64,000 bases of DNA from Capitulum mitella (GCA_030062745.1 CP099849.1:11878144-11942143); one strand, 5' to 3'; positions 39,201 through 59,400 are shown, counted from the stretch's first letter. Program-made: numbers and translations. The notes: generated from the sequence alone by a model not told the origin.

Positions 39201-42200
39201 TTCAGAAAATTTTGCGTTTTGTTTCCGAATAAAGTGGACAAAATATGACAAAAAAGGCGAGATTTTAGGCGGTTCCGTTCCTCCATTCATTTGAAATGTC
39301 GTGTCTGTATCTGGTCCAGGGGTCCGTCTGCCCCCATCCTGTAGCTTCTGGATTTTTTTTTTTTGGTTTAGGTTACGTTAGTTTAGTTTAATTAAGTTTA
39401 GTTTAGGTCAGCTTAGTTTAGGTTCCCTCTTGCAGTTACAGGGGCACTTTTGTTGGTCTGGGGCCGTCTGTCGTGCCAGGATCCTCTAGTGTCCCCAGGT
39501 TCCTTTTACAGTTTTACGTGTCCCGCGGGATGTCCCAGGCGCTCCTTTGGCAGTTTCAGGGCCACCTCGGACAGTCTCTGGGGCCCACCTGGCAGTTTCA
39601 GGGACGCTTAAGCCATCTCGGGTTCCCTCCTGTCGTCCCTAACACGTTTTTGCCATCTAAGGAGCCCCTCAAGCACTAAAAAGGACCCTCTATAAGTCTC
39701 TCTCTGTCTGCCGTGACAGGGGCACCTCTTGCAATCGTCCAAGTCCTTTGGCCGCTTCAGGAGCAGTCTGGACGTCTCAAGGTCTGGTAGTTTCAAAGGC
39801 CCCTCTGGTCGTCTCAGGGGCCCCTATTGCTAGAGACTTCTCGTTAGCAGTCTCAAAGGTCTCTAGCAGTCTCGGTGGACCCCCTGCGGTCCTGGGTGCT
39901 TCACTTATCGTCTCTAGGAAATATTTTTGCCATCTCAGGAGCCCTCTGGCAGTGACAAAAGACCTTTTGGCAATTTCAGGGCCCTTGTGCAGTGTCCATA
40001 GACCCTGTAATTGTCTCCGGTGGTCCCTATGGCTGCATCAGAGGTCTTCCTCTGTCACATTTGATATATCTGGCAGTCTTTTAAGGCCCTTCTAGCTGTA
40101 ACAACTCTAGCCGCTTTGTTGACGCTTCAGGGGCCTCACTGGCAGTCTCAGGGGGACCTTGCCTGTGCCAGGAGCCCGCTTATTACACTCGGTGGCCCTC
40201 TGGCCGTCCAGCGCCCCATCAAAACCAAATACCGTCTCAAAGACTCTCTAATCGTAATTGTCTCGCAGGAGTGCTGCGACCTTTTTGGCGGTCTCAGGGG
40301 TCATCTGCGGTGTACGGGCCCATCTTATCGTCTCAGAAACCACCTGACCTTCCTGGGGCCCCCCAAGGTTTCAAAAAAGCCCGTGTAGACCATTTGTGGC
40401 TCCTCTCGAGGTTGAATAGGTCACCAACGGATCCCCGTTCAGGGGCCCCTTTGATTGGCTAGGGTCTCCTTATACCGTGCCAGGCACCCTTTTAAGTTCT
40501 TTCCATCTCAGGTGCCTCTCTGGCAATTTTAGCGGTCTCATGGATCTTTTGCTATGTTGGGGACCCTTGCGGTCCCAGGGGCCATCGAAGAGTTTCAAGA
40601 ACCCTTTTTTCTATCTTAGGGGCCATCTTACCGCTTCAGGGTCTCATTAACCCTCTCGGAGGCCCTCTGACGACATCAAGAACCTTCAGCTTTTCACTCA
40701 CAGGGGCCCCCGAGGGACTCAGTCCTCATCTTGGCCGTATCAGGGGCCCTATGAGCCATCTGGCGGTCTCGGAAACACTCTGCCGTGTTGGGCCCCTGTT
40801 GTGGTCTCAGATGCTCTTTGGGAGCTTTAGCGGCCCTCTATGTGCCTCAGAGGTCATTTAGCCCTGCAGAGCACATCTAGCCAATCACCCCCATTGTTTC
40901 TCCTTTGGATCCGCGCCTGGCCCTCGTAATCAGTGGGGCCCCATGTGGTTAAAATTATTGTCGGTTTGTAAAGGTGCCTCGCTGAAGTGTAAACGAGGCC
41001 CATGCTCACCTGTAAAGACATTCCTGCCGACCTGGCGGGTGCCTCTTACAGGTCGGCAGGGGCATCTTTACAGGAAAGCAGGGGCTCCTGAATGATCGTT
41101 TAGGGGCCCCTGCTGGCCGGGGGGCCACTGCCTGTCCGTAGAGGGCACCCTATCTGTTTGTAAAGGGCCCTGTCGACCTCTGGAGGTAGGGGCAGGGGCC
41201 TTCTTACAGACAGAAAGTAGGTCCCTTCAGAGGCTGACAGGGGCCCTTTATGGGTCGACAGGGGGACAAGCAGTGAACCTCCCCAGACAAGCAGTGAACT
41301 CCCCTACAAGCTAGCAAGGGCCCCTAAACCCTCATTCAGATCACGTGCCTCTCTTCTTGTATATTCGGAGTACGTTTTCTTTCGATTCGTAGGTCTTCTT
41401 TAATGCCTGAAATATTCTTATTTTGCTTTAATTGTCTGTTTCGGACAGTGTAAGACGTCTAACGTGTGCCTCACGCTATCACCTCACGCCTCACGCCTCA
41501 CACAAAGAACTGGAGCCTTCGGCCCCACGGGGGCCCGCTCGGACGCCAGGTGGCCCCGCTTGGTCTCCAACGGGGGAACATGGCTCCTTTGCTCCCCTTG
41601 GCTACGTCACTGTAATGGGCGGAACCATCTTGCCAGAGTGCCCAAGGGATTAACAATCAGTTCCATGCCCAACATCATTACGCATGGTATACAAAAAAGA
41701 ATTTTAATGTTACATTTCCAAAAAGTGGGAGTCCATGGCCCCACCCTCCATCCTGCCCCTTGTTCCTACGCACATGTATTAATGTCCACAAAAAACGGTT
41801 ATATTTCTCTCTATTGACGTCACGTTTGGTACAAAAGGCTGCTGCGTGCACTTCTGCTGATGACTCCTGGAATCATCGCCAAAATCGTCGCGTCTTGTAA
41901 TGGGCGCCGGTTATCATCAAGTTTAATGACTACCATATCTGAAAAAAACTTCGGATTTGTTCTAAATTTCGTGAAAACTGTTATCGTCTGTCGCCGATTC
42001 TCCCACAATGAATTTTTTCTTTTTTTAATAGTGTAAGGTTGATTTTTTACGATTTTGCTTGGTGCAGTGACCGAAATTTCTGGGGGGGCAAATACATAGT
42101 TTTGCCCCCCCAAGCCGTCAGGCTGGGGGGACCGCCTCTCCTGCCCCCCCCCCCCTTCCGCCGTCGCTGTGTCAGCTGATTGGTTCCCTGCTGCTGAACG

Positions 42201-44666
42201 CACGCTGCTCATAAACCTGCGTGAACAAACGACCTTTGATTCCAGACCTGCGCCGCCCCCGGCGCCCCGAGTGCCGCCTCCCCAGACCCGGCCGGCCCCA
42301 GCGGGCACCATGCTGACCGACAGGAGGCACCCTTCGAACACGACGACGGCCCGCCAGAGGGCCGGCTGGCGGCGGCCGACGCGGCGCCGGCGGCGGCGAA
42401 CGACGGCGCTCCCGGCGCACAGGCCTCACACGGTGGCAAAATCAAGCGCAGCGTCTTCCAGATGCCGCTGACGCTGTCGCACCGCCTCAGGCCATGGGGC
42501 GGCTGGTCGAGCGATGGCGGCGTCTGGCAAGACGACGAGGCAGGCGAGCAGGTTCAGACGGACTCCCTGAAGAGATCGCTGGCGTCCATTGCTCGCCAGG
42601 GGGCCTTCAGATCGTTTTCGAAACGGTCATTGGCGTCGCTGGGGCGCGCCGGCTCTGTCGACGGCTGGGCCGGAGCAGACGGCGAGGGCATCATGTTCGG
42701 CCACGGAACGGCACTGCAGAAGAGGCACATCGGAGCGCTGGCGCGTATCGCCGGTTATCAATTTTACGGGCCGAAACGCAGTCTAGCGTCCTTCATCAGA
42801 CAAGGGGCGTTGTCCGGAGAGGAACGAAAGCGAGGTCTTTCCTCTCTTGTTAGACAGGGAGGATATGGTAGCGGTTACGATGGAGAGAAGCGAGGTTTGT
42901 ACTCTGTCGTTAGGCAGGGAGGATATGGAGACGGCGACATGTTCGACGAAAAGCGAGGATTGTCTTCCATTGTCAGAATGGGAGGTTACGGCAATAGACA
43001 CGAAGGGCTGAAACGAGGACTGCCTTCACTTGTTCGACAGGGGTCGTTTGATGGCGATACTGACAACAAGCGGACCCTGGTCTCGCTTGTACTTCAGAGA
43101 GATTCCGAGGAAAACGATGTGGAGAACGGAGGCTTGCCTTCTGCCCGTCGATATGGACTCATCCCGAATGATTTCGAAGCGAAGCGAGGACTGCCCTCCA
43201 TGATGAGACAAGGGCTGATCGGCGCCGACCGCGAAGAAAAGCGAGGTCTTTCTTCCATCGCACGGCAAGGTGGCTTCGGCGACGACGCAGAAAAAAGAGG
43301 CCTAGCTTCCCTCGTCAGACAGGGGAACTTCGACGACAAACGAGGCCTGGCTTCCCTTGTCAGACAGGGGAACTTCGACGAAAAACGAGGCCTGGCTTCC
43401 CTTGTCAGACAGGGGAACTTCGACGACAAACGAGGCCTGGCTTCCCTTGTCAGACAGGGGAACTTCGACGACAAACGAGGCCTGGCGTCCCTCGTCAGAC
43501 AGGGGAACTTCGGCGACAAACGAGGCCTGGCTTCCCTCGTCAGACAGGGGAACTTCGACGATAACAGGCAGGAGAAGCGAAGCCTAGCCTCATTGGCACG
43601 GCAGGGCGCGTTCGTCAACATCACGCCCAGGGAGGATGGGAGCCGCTTCCCAGCCGAGGACGCCGACCAGGAGAGCGATGCCGAGGGCCAGCTGGTGTCG
43701 GAGGAGCGGCGCGAACAGGCCGGCTGGCCGGCGCCGTATGGCGCGTCGCTCAGCCCCGACGAGGAGGCGCGCAGCAAGAGGTACGTGGCAGCGCTGGCTC
43801 GCCTGGTGCCGCGCCGGCCCGGCCCGCCGCCGGCCGCCTTCTGGGCCGGCTCGGAGCCGGCGGCTCGTGCGCGCACCATCCGGAGCGCCTCTGCCGCCGC
43901 CGGCGCGACTGTCGAGGACGCCCCGTCCTCCAGGCCGGAGGAGGCACGCACCAGGAGGAAGAGGAGCGCCCCTGACGACCTGATGGTCTCGGAGCTGGCC
44001 GAGCCACTCGGGGAGTACGGGGACGAGGAGCCGGCGACGCTCTACCTGAGCGAACTGGAGCCGCCAGGTTTGTGTCTGTCTTTGTTGTGTGTGTTGGATG
44101 GCTGACGCCAGGACGTAACTTCGTAATGCGACTTCTCAGAAGTTCACAGTGTTCAAACACGCGAGAAGGATTTCCATTTGCCTGATGAGATAAGCATTAA
44201 AAATGCACACACTGAAACCCGACAAAGTTTCTGGACGTGCCGTGTAAACTAGGCAGTTTTTACACGATCGGACACGGCATTTGTACATGAATGCGTTAGC
44301 CCGTGTCGAATCCTCGCTTCCTCATTATTAATGCCCCAGAGCGACCTGAATCTGTGTTATGCTATGTTCACTGTATCTCATGTGTATCTTATGCTGAAGT
44401 CACGAACAACTCGAGTAGCCGTGCAGCCAGTCTTCGCTTTCCGTCCCACCGTAGGCAGCCGTTTGCCGCCGCGTCTACGCGTCCCCCGCCTCGTTCTCGT
44501 TGCTCACTGGGCGGGCGCTCGACTGCCGACAGCGAAGCGCCACCTCGGCTCGCTGGTGCGGGCCTACATGATGCCGGCCGGCTACCGCAACGGCTGGATG
44601 TCCCGCTTCGGAAGGAACGGCGCCCATCAGCGCCCCAGCTCTGAGCTCTGGTCCTACAGTGAGTGA
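25657..44666 (+). CDS. Nplp1: Neuropeptide-like precursor 1 (gene span)
   Basis: A secreted prohormone that would be cut by prohormone convertase at Lys-Arg sites to release many related peptides. Assembled coding exons are 25657-25719, 42246-44067 and 44533-44666, giving 672 residues. Splice phases agree at both joins (0, then 1). A signal peptide is followed by an acidic spacer and then about 20 KR-bounded peptides of the [S/G]LxSLxRQG type. These match the NPLP1 family, whose insect members read NxASLARxxxLP. Six are near-identical GLASLVRQGNF units. No Gly precedes the Lys-Arg sites, so amidation is not predicted. The exon 1 to exon 2 link rests on phase, splice motifs and the need for a signal peptide, not on transcript data. 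The 3' end is uncertain: a strong donor (GTGAGT at 44659) precedes the stop and could lead to a further exon. Drosophila NPLP1 peptide has been linked to the guanylate cyclase Gyc76C; whether that applies here is unknown. Confidence 0.85.
26512..26534. repeat. TA microsatellite
   Basis: About 11 TA units. Confidence 0.9.
28365..29575 (+). mobile_element. TTAA-flanked element R1, copy 3
   Basis: A 1211-bp copy starting CCCGCTCCCGGCTGGGG with a decayed left flank (AATA) and ending ACGCGGG before TTAA at 29576-29579. It is homologous to 15906-17150. It carries TGACCTAGGTCA at 28524-28535 and TGACCTGAGGTCA at 28682-28694 and 28819-28831. No transposase. Confidence 0.65.
29865..30124 (-). mobile_element. 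hAT-type MITE, copy 1
   Basis: A 260-bp element with TIR-like ends CAGGCACATAGCCA and TGGCTGCGTGCCTG, flanked by 8-bp sequences GCCACGGA (29857-29864) and GCCAAGGA (30125-30132), a 7/8 match. CAG...CTG ends with 8-bp duplications are typical of hAT elements. It is an inverted homologue of 36622-36899. Non-coding. Confidence 0.75.
31359..31419. repeat. Left arm of 61-bp inverted repeat
   Basis: Reverse complement of 31616-31676 with about one mismatch, separated by a 196-bp spacer. The transcript could form a long stem-loop. Confidence 0.9.
31616..31676. repeat. Right arm of 61-bp inverted repeat
   Basis: Partner of 31359-31419. It reads CTCAGACGCCTTCAAGGACT at its start. Confidence 0.9.
33718..33752. 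repeat. TA microsatellite
   Basis: About 17 TA units. Confidence 0.9.
34725..34884. mobile_element. Possible short hAT-like MITE
   Basis: About 160 bp from CAGCGCAGCCAGA to TCCTGGCTGCGCCCCTG, matching the CAGGGGCGNAGCCAGG terminus of the larger elements. The left TIR is degenerate and no clean 8-bp duplication is visible. Confidence 0.4.
36145..36202. repeat. Compound TC/TA microsatellite
   Basis: About 14 TC units followed directly by about 15 TA units. Confidence 0.92.
36622..36899 (+). mobile_element. hAT-type MITE, copy 2
   Basis: A 278-bp element from CAGGCACGCACCCA to TGGCTACGTCCCTG, flanked by CTTGTACC (36614-36621) and CTTGCATC (36900-36907), a 6/8 match with only transitions. It is an inverted homologue of 29865-30124. 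It lies inside a 248-codon open frame (36397-37143) that is therefore probably not a gene. Confidence 0.7.
38961..41612 (+). mobile_element. 2.65-kb hAT-like element of degenerate repeats
   Basis: Starts CAGGGGCGTAGCCAGG and ends GGCTACGTCACTG, giving imperfect TIRs. The flanks TAATGGAC (38953-38960) and TAATGGGC (41613-41620) are a 7/8 target duplication of hAT length. Instead of a transposase, most of the interior is degenerate ~30-bp repetition: a CTCAGGGGCCCCTCTGG type from about 39420 to 40860, then a TTACAGGTCGGCAGGGGC type at 40970-41330. The inverted partial copy is 13688-15365. Confidence 0.65.
42081..42113. repeat. G7/C7 hairpin before Nplp1 exon 2
   Basis: TGGGGGGGCAAA and TTTGCCCCCCCA form a stem of about 12 bp with an 8-9-nt loop, roughly 130 bp upstream of the exon 2 acceptor. 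Confidence 0.7.
42246..44067 (+). CDS. Nplp1: Nplp1 exon 2, peptide array
   Basis: The main coding exon. It is open from 42240, and the acceptor TTCCAG|ACC at 42246 is the one in the required phase 0. About 65 residues of acidic, Ala/Pro-rich spacer end at the first KIKR. KR-bounded peptides follow: SLASIARQGAF, SLASLGRAGS, HIGALARIAGY, SLASFIRQGAL, GLSSLVRQGGY, GLYSVVRQGGY, GLSSIVRMGGY, GLPSLVRQGSF, a degenerate TLVSLVLQRDS, GLPSMMRQGLI, GLSSIARQGGF, six GLASLVRQGNF, SLASLARQGAF and YVAALARLVPR. The region after about 43610 is acidic or Pro/Arg-rich spacer, with RRKR at about codon 570. It ends CCAG|GTTTGT after the first base of a codon. The 285-codon antisense frame at 43094-43951 is a shadow of the repeats. 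Confidence 0.93.
43299..43568 (+). repeat. 45-bp coding tandem repeat, six units
   Basis: Six head-to-tail units of 15 codons (GLASLVRQGNFDDKR and variants: FDEKR, FGDKR, FDDNR). They differ mostly at synonymous sites, consistent with recent unequal exchange within Nplp1. Confidence 0.95.
44533..44666 (+). CDS. Nplp1: Nplp1 exon 3
   Basis: Acceptor GCCGACAG|CG, preceded by a pyrimidine-rich stretch, supplies the two bases that complete GCG (Ala) and AAG CGC (Lys-Arg). This restores the KR site before HLGSLVRAYMMPAGY, another family peptide; the tail reads NGWMSRFGRNG...SSELWSYSE with a stop at 44664-44666. The strong donor-like GTGAGT at 44659 would remove that stop; with the acceptor at 46161-46162 the protein would end SYSG. 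I cannot tell which is used. Confidence 0.8.
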
Positions 44667-45016
44667 CCGCACGCCACGTGGGGTGGGGACGGGGGGCTGG
44701 GAATAAGTATGGACGCCACGCCAGGCTCATCGACATTGGGCACATGAACCACATGGCTGATGCCGGTTCTCTGAGTCTGACAGGCTGCATCATGAGATAA
44801 CTGGAATAGGCGAAGTCCTTGGTTATACTGATGCAGCAATCGCTTGACCACACAGCTTTCTGCCTGGCAAGTTTTGTAAGATTAGGAAGACACATGCCGG
44901 GAATATTAATCGTACGCCTAACTTACTTCGTATTATGCTCCGCAGCACATTCTCATTACAAGGAAGTGTTAAATATCGTACGGAGTGCATCGGGAAAAGC
45001 TTACGTGGCAATTCGT

Positions 45017-45022
45017 AATAAA
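45017..45022 (+). promoter_or_regulatory. Candidate Nplp1 polyadenylation signal
   Basis: AATAAA about 350 bp after the stop at 44666; fits the unspliced 3' end. Confidence 0.4.
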
Positions 45023-46730
45023 TCCGTTTGAGCGCATACCTTCAGGAGCCCGTTATAACCTGTGGTCGTCTAAGTTCGGGACTGGTCTGCAGAAAGACGC
45101 AGTAACATTGCTAGTTAGCTTCCTAAAAAGAAACAAACATCGGTCAGAGTGCAAAACAGACGATTAATTATATTTCTCCACAAAACGTCAGTCTCAACCA
45201 GACTTATAAGCGATTCAGAATCGCATCCGAATCGATTCTGATTCTCCCATTCTTTTCGTAAATAAGAAACAGGATATGTTCACTGACGACTGTGAATCAG
45301 CTAAGAATCACGATTTTGGCCAGGAATAAGAATCGAAGGCATTCCCAAAGTTGTTGGAAATTTATTCAGGGAATCGATTCCCCAATGCTAATTCATTCAG
45401 ATGCATGCTTTGCTTACCCCATAAATGAGACCTAGCGATGGTTATAAGAATAACCATGATGTCTTTTAACAATTCGAGTAGAACTATGTAAGAATAGTAA
45501 AGTTCAGGTCTGATGCAACGTCAACGAAACATTTTATAGTTGTCATAAAATTGTGTGCATTAATTAATGCTGGATTCGTAAGCGCCTATGGTTACGTGGT
45601 TAAGTGGTTAGAGCGTACCTTGATCTTAATCTCTCCTTGCAATCTTTTCCTCATATTCTTAACAAAAGAGACAGGCAGCCTATCATAAATCATAACTCCC
45701 ACTCCACATTTCAGGTCTGTTTTTCAGTCCTGAGGCTGGCAGGCACAAAAGATAGACATCGCATTATCCAGAAAAGACTGATACGAAAATACGTGGCAGA
45801 AGCAGCAGCAACCAGATGCACAAAACCACAAGCACAGTTTGTGTTTTCCAATGACATGCAAACCACGGGAATCGAATCGATTCACTGCAGTTAAAAATGG
45901 TATTTCAGTCGGAACTGGTTCGATGTTTTTTCAGTGTGAACCAGGATCACATCAGAATCAGAATCGCAATCTACGATTGTGAATCTAAATCGAATCGATT
46001 TCCAGTTTTCTGAATCACAAGTCTGGTCTCAACTTTATCAACGGCTTGCGCTGCAGCATGAATCAAGTGACACATTCCAGGTAAAGGTGGGGAGTAATCT
46101 TCGCAGCTCGTTCACCGGCGGTAGCTCGGTGTGCGCCGACTGCTCTGACGTCCCCGTTTCAGGCGGTTAGCCGGCCGGGTAGGCCACTGTCCGTCTGCTG
46201 CACGCCTGAGACGGCCAGGCGAGGACCAGGGCTGCGCGGCGCCGCGGCCCGCGACTGCCGACACAATCGTCGAGCCGCCAGGAGCGCGGCCACCGCTGTA
46301 GACTGCAACATAGCCGGCAGACTGGGCCGAGGGTTGGCGGCCGCAAGGTGTACTGCAGCGTGATCAGGTCGTCCTGCGCGCCCGGGGCGTTCAAATACAC
46401 AGGCACGGCCGGATCGCGCTGCTGTCGGCCGCACGCGTGGCGCTGCTTTGTGTGTCGCGGTTGACGCACGCCGGGGACGGGGCCGGACTATGATGGAGCG
46501 GCGGAACAGGTCGGCCGGGCATTTCAACGGCCTGCAGCCCGCCGCGGGTGTCACGAGCCCCGCAGCAACGACCAAGCATCCTCACGGCCCCCGAGCGCCG
46601 CCGGCGAGACCGGCACGCGGCGAGACTCCGCAGGCGGCCAGCGGCCGCGCGGGCGTCCCGCTCCCGCGTGCCGGGGGCGGCCCGGCCCGCGCCTGCCGGT
46701 CTCGTGCGCTCGCCGCGCAGTCGATGTGTC

Positions 46731-46736
46731 AATAAA
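46731..46736 (+). promoter_or_regulatory. Alternative Nplp1 polyadenylation signal
   Basis: AATAAA (AATAAATAAG) 560 bp after the candidate terminal exon at 46163. It would suit the spliced 3' end and lies 170 bp from the Cdk5 stop on the other strand. Confidence 0.35.
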
Positions 46737-46908
46737 TAAGTGTCAGGCAAAACGTCGAGTATGTATTCCATGAACGGGATGACTACACGCACAGCGATGG
46801 CCGGCCGCGTAGCCGGCTGGAGGAGCGGTGCCGGCGCGGCCGGCAGGCAACACAGACACATCGGAGGGCGGCCGACGCCGCGGAGGCCCCGCGCACGACG
46901 CCCGGCCG

Positions 46909-56423
<9,515 letters not shown>

Positions 56424-59400
56424 TTCTATGGCACCAAAAAACAATCAGAACAGTTCCAAGAGGTTCAAGACGATTTATTTCTACATACAGCACATTAACA
56501 AACCAAGCTCAGTGAAAAACATAATGCATACATCTCAATGAAACATCTGGTGTTCACTTCCTGAGGGAAAACTGTAGGAAAGAGATTGTAGGCAAGGCAA
56601 TCATAAAAAGTATAAAAGAACAGAACCTAGAATCTTGCGACATTCCTTCCTGGAGGAGAGTTATAAAAGTTTCGCCAGTTCTAATCTCTGAAAGAAATAG
56701 TGGAACACTTGAATTCGAAGTTAGGATAGCATTAGCTGCTCCCACTCAACCTTCCCCAATCACGCTGATGGATGGCAAGGGTGGCAGTACCAATTTATTT
56801 TGACAGCTGAATCCTATTTACTTCCGCACATTTTACGATTTACACTAAGTTCGGGCCATGTCACATTACAGAAACATCAGGTTATGAGGAAACGCGAGTT
56901 CAGACATCCGGCAGCTTTCCACATAAGTTAAAGCACTGCTTGTCTAACACAGGGTCACAAGCCGAATCGCCACCATAATGGCGATTCTTTCTAATGCCTC
57001 ATGGCCTAACATGACATTTCACTGGTCATGCGAGGTTAAGGACCTGACATGACCTTTCTCAGTTACTGTTGCCACCCCAAATAACATGAGACAATGAAAA
57101 TGCTGCAAACCACTTGTTTTGCGCTGAAGACTGGAAGATGACATCAAATCATTTTTTATCATGAGAAAAAGCATAATATTTTCATGTTAACTGGCATCCC
57201 TAATTTGGAAGGTGACTAACCCACTGGTTTTATATGCCCCACAGAGAAGAAATGCACTAGAGACTGGCTTCTCGCCACACGTGGACGCCCAACAGAAAAG
57301 CCGGAAATTGTTTAGTTAACCCGCGACCACCCTGAGGGGGGGAGGGGAGGTGGCAAAATGTAACCCCTCTTGTTTTTTTCTTTCCTTCGCCGAATGCGTC
57401 CGAACCGTACAGGTTGAGACGGCCAATCTTTCGGAAACTGACAGCTGATTAATTTGGCACATCATGACGTCCGAAATATTTCTGCGCTGAATTTTGCCGA
57501 AACTGCAAGCAAAGCAGTACCATGATGGGCGATTTGTCGTCCGCAGCGTCGGCTGGTGCGCGGCAGGCCTTTATTTCGTACAATAATTACATCAGTATCG
57601 GATGAAATTGATCCCGTCACATAATTCGGTAACGGAATTCCGCAAATATAATCAGATCGGTATCGGATTAAACAGATTCGGCAACATAATGCGGTAACAG
57701 AATTCTGCATGTCTCCAAGACAGACATGGCAAAATGTATTTCATCTTGTCAAGAACCGAACAGGCAACCGAAAAATGTATACATTTCGCCACTTATATGA
57801 GCAAATTTAGTAATAGGTAAATAACTCGACGGTCTAAATACGTCTCAAATTCTTAAGATTGTCTCACACTTGAACCACAACAAAGAACCAGTTCCTGGCA
57901 ATTTAGCGAGCGTAACATAATCAAATATTTCTGCATGAAATGGCATCAAAACCGTTGCATTCCGTCGGCCGAACGCTGTTATTGTTCGCAAAACCATTTA
58001 TTAGCAATCTGAAACGAAGGACTGCGCGGCGCTATGTGTCTGTGGCCGTTTGCTGACAGAGCACAAGACGTCGAATCTGAATACGAAAAATCGACCAGGA
58101 CTACGATCACAATGTTAGCGCTTAACAATCAGAGGCCATAACCCCTAGGATGTGCTAGGATGTCTTTACTTGCGCTTACTGCATTATACCAGATATGCCA
58201 AACTGCGATCTTCCATGTGATATCACGGCCAAAGCTCTCATTCAACTAATACATTTGCTAGGTCTTATTAAAGGCATTGCACATTTTCTGGCTGTAGGTT
58301 TCATATCATTTTGTATGTTCGGTTTTTTCTCACATTTTTTTAACATGTCGTGTAGCAGGTCAATGTAAGGGGAACAACAACAACAATATGCACACCCTGA
58401 GATGAAAAAAGACCTACCTTATCGATTGCCATTAGAATCGTTTAGATCAGACTCGTAGTTCTTAAGAGAGGAGAAGATCGATTTTAGCCCCCCTAGGCAT
58501 TCGAGGGTAGCAGAAAGCCATAAGAAAGTCAATGAAATCAATGCTTTTGCAAAACAAATAAGGCTTTGAGTCTGATCTGATGGAGACGAGATTCCTGACA
58601 AGCCATTGGGGGTCAGACTCATGCAAAATAATTCAGAATTTCTCAGGACTGGAGTCCAGTCACCCAAATACAAAGTTCAGTAACTGGACTCATGCTCACC
58701 ACATGACAAAACACTGAACATGGAATCAGAATCCCTCAGATATCCATAATATGCTAGACTCTGACTCAAACTAAAGCAAGCTTGACTGAAACTTCAGCCA
58801 CAACCATGATTGGAGGTTCCTGAAAAATATTAGGGGGTCTGCATTGGGCTTCAGAATATATTTTCCACTTACTGCCAACACACCATAGTCACTGCCATAT
58901 GCCTGATGTTAAAATCCTCAAATATTGGGGGAGAAGGATTCAAACCTCCTTACCCTTAGGACTGCCAGCCATCATGAGAACAGCAATAAAATAAAAGAGA
59001 ACATTTATTTTGTTGCTCTGTTTTTTTTTGACACAAATTTTGATTCAAACTGTTCTTTACTACTGACTCCAGCCTTTTTTGCCTCTCCAGTTTTCTTTTA
59101 AACAGAGAGTAATAGCCCCAGGAGTAATGTACTTCCTGGCCTCCTGGATTAAATAAATGCATGGTGAATTGGCACTTTCTACTTTTTTGGTGGGGCTACA
59201 CATATGGACCCTTGAGTTGCTTCTTATCACTTAGCAGGAGGATACTTGCTAAGTGACAAGAAGTGTGCTGCTGCTAACCAACCCTTGATCAGTCAAGTCC
59301 AACACTTATACTAAGATGCAAGTCCAGAGATGGCAATGTACAATAAATATTGCTTCCCAGCCCTCAATTGAACAATAACAACATTGACCTAAATGGTCAC

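Larger units (their letters stand above)
25720..42245 (+). other. Nplp1 intron 1 (~16.5 kb)
   Basis: Donor GTCAGT at 25720; acceptor TTGATTCCAG ending 42245. Apart from the elements listed separately, no other gene is recognised. Bases 25850-28360, 30130-34700, 34900-36620 and 36900-38960 are AT-rich with microsatellites and no supported coding sequence. Bases 41613-42245 are mixed composition and hold a G/C-run hairpin. Confidence 0.6.
44667..46908. other. 3' flank shared by Nplp1 and Cdk5
   Basis: No further coding sequence is certain. Bases 45200-45400 and 45865-46020 are rich in degenerate GAATCGATTC motifs. From about 46120 the DNA is GC-rich. A one-codon-plus-stop terminal Nplp1 exon is possible at 46163. 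Confidence 0.45.

Noticed and set aside
43094..43951. 285-codon minus-strand frame
   Set aside because: Antisense of the Nplp1 repeat array; its Ser/Pro/Arg repeats mirror the sense codons.
45590..45640. tRNA-like A-box phrase GTGGTTAAGTGGTTAGAGCG
   Set aside because: No B-box, acceptor stem or anticodon arm found nearby; may be a fragment of a tRNA-derived SINE.
57316..57345. TTAACCCGCG as another R1 copy
   Set aside because: Only the terminal motif matches; the internal R1 sequence does not follow.
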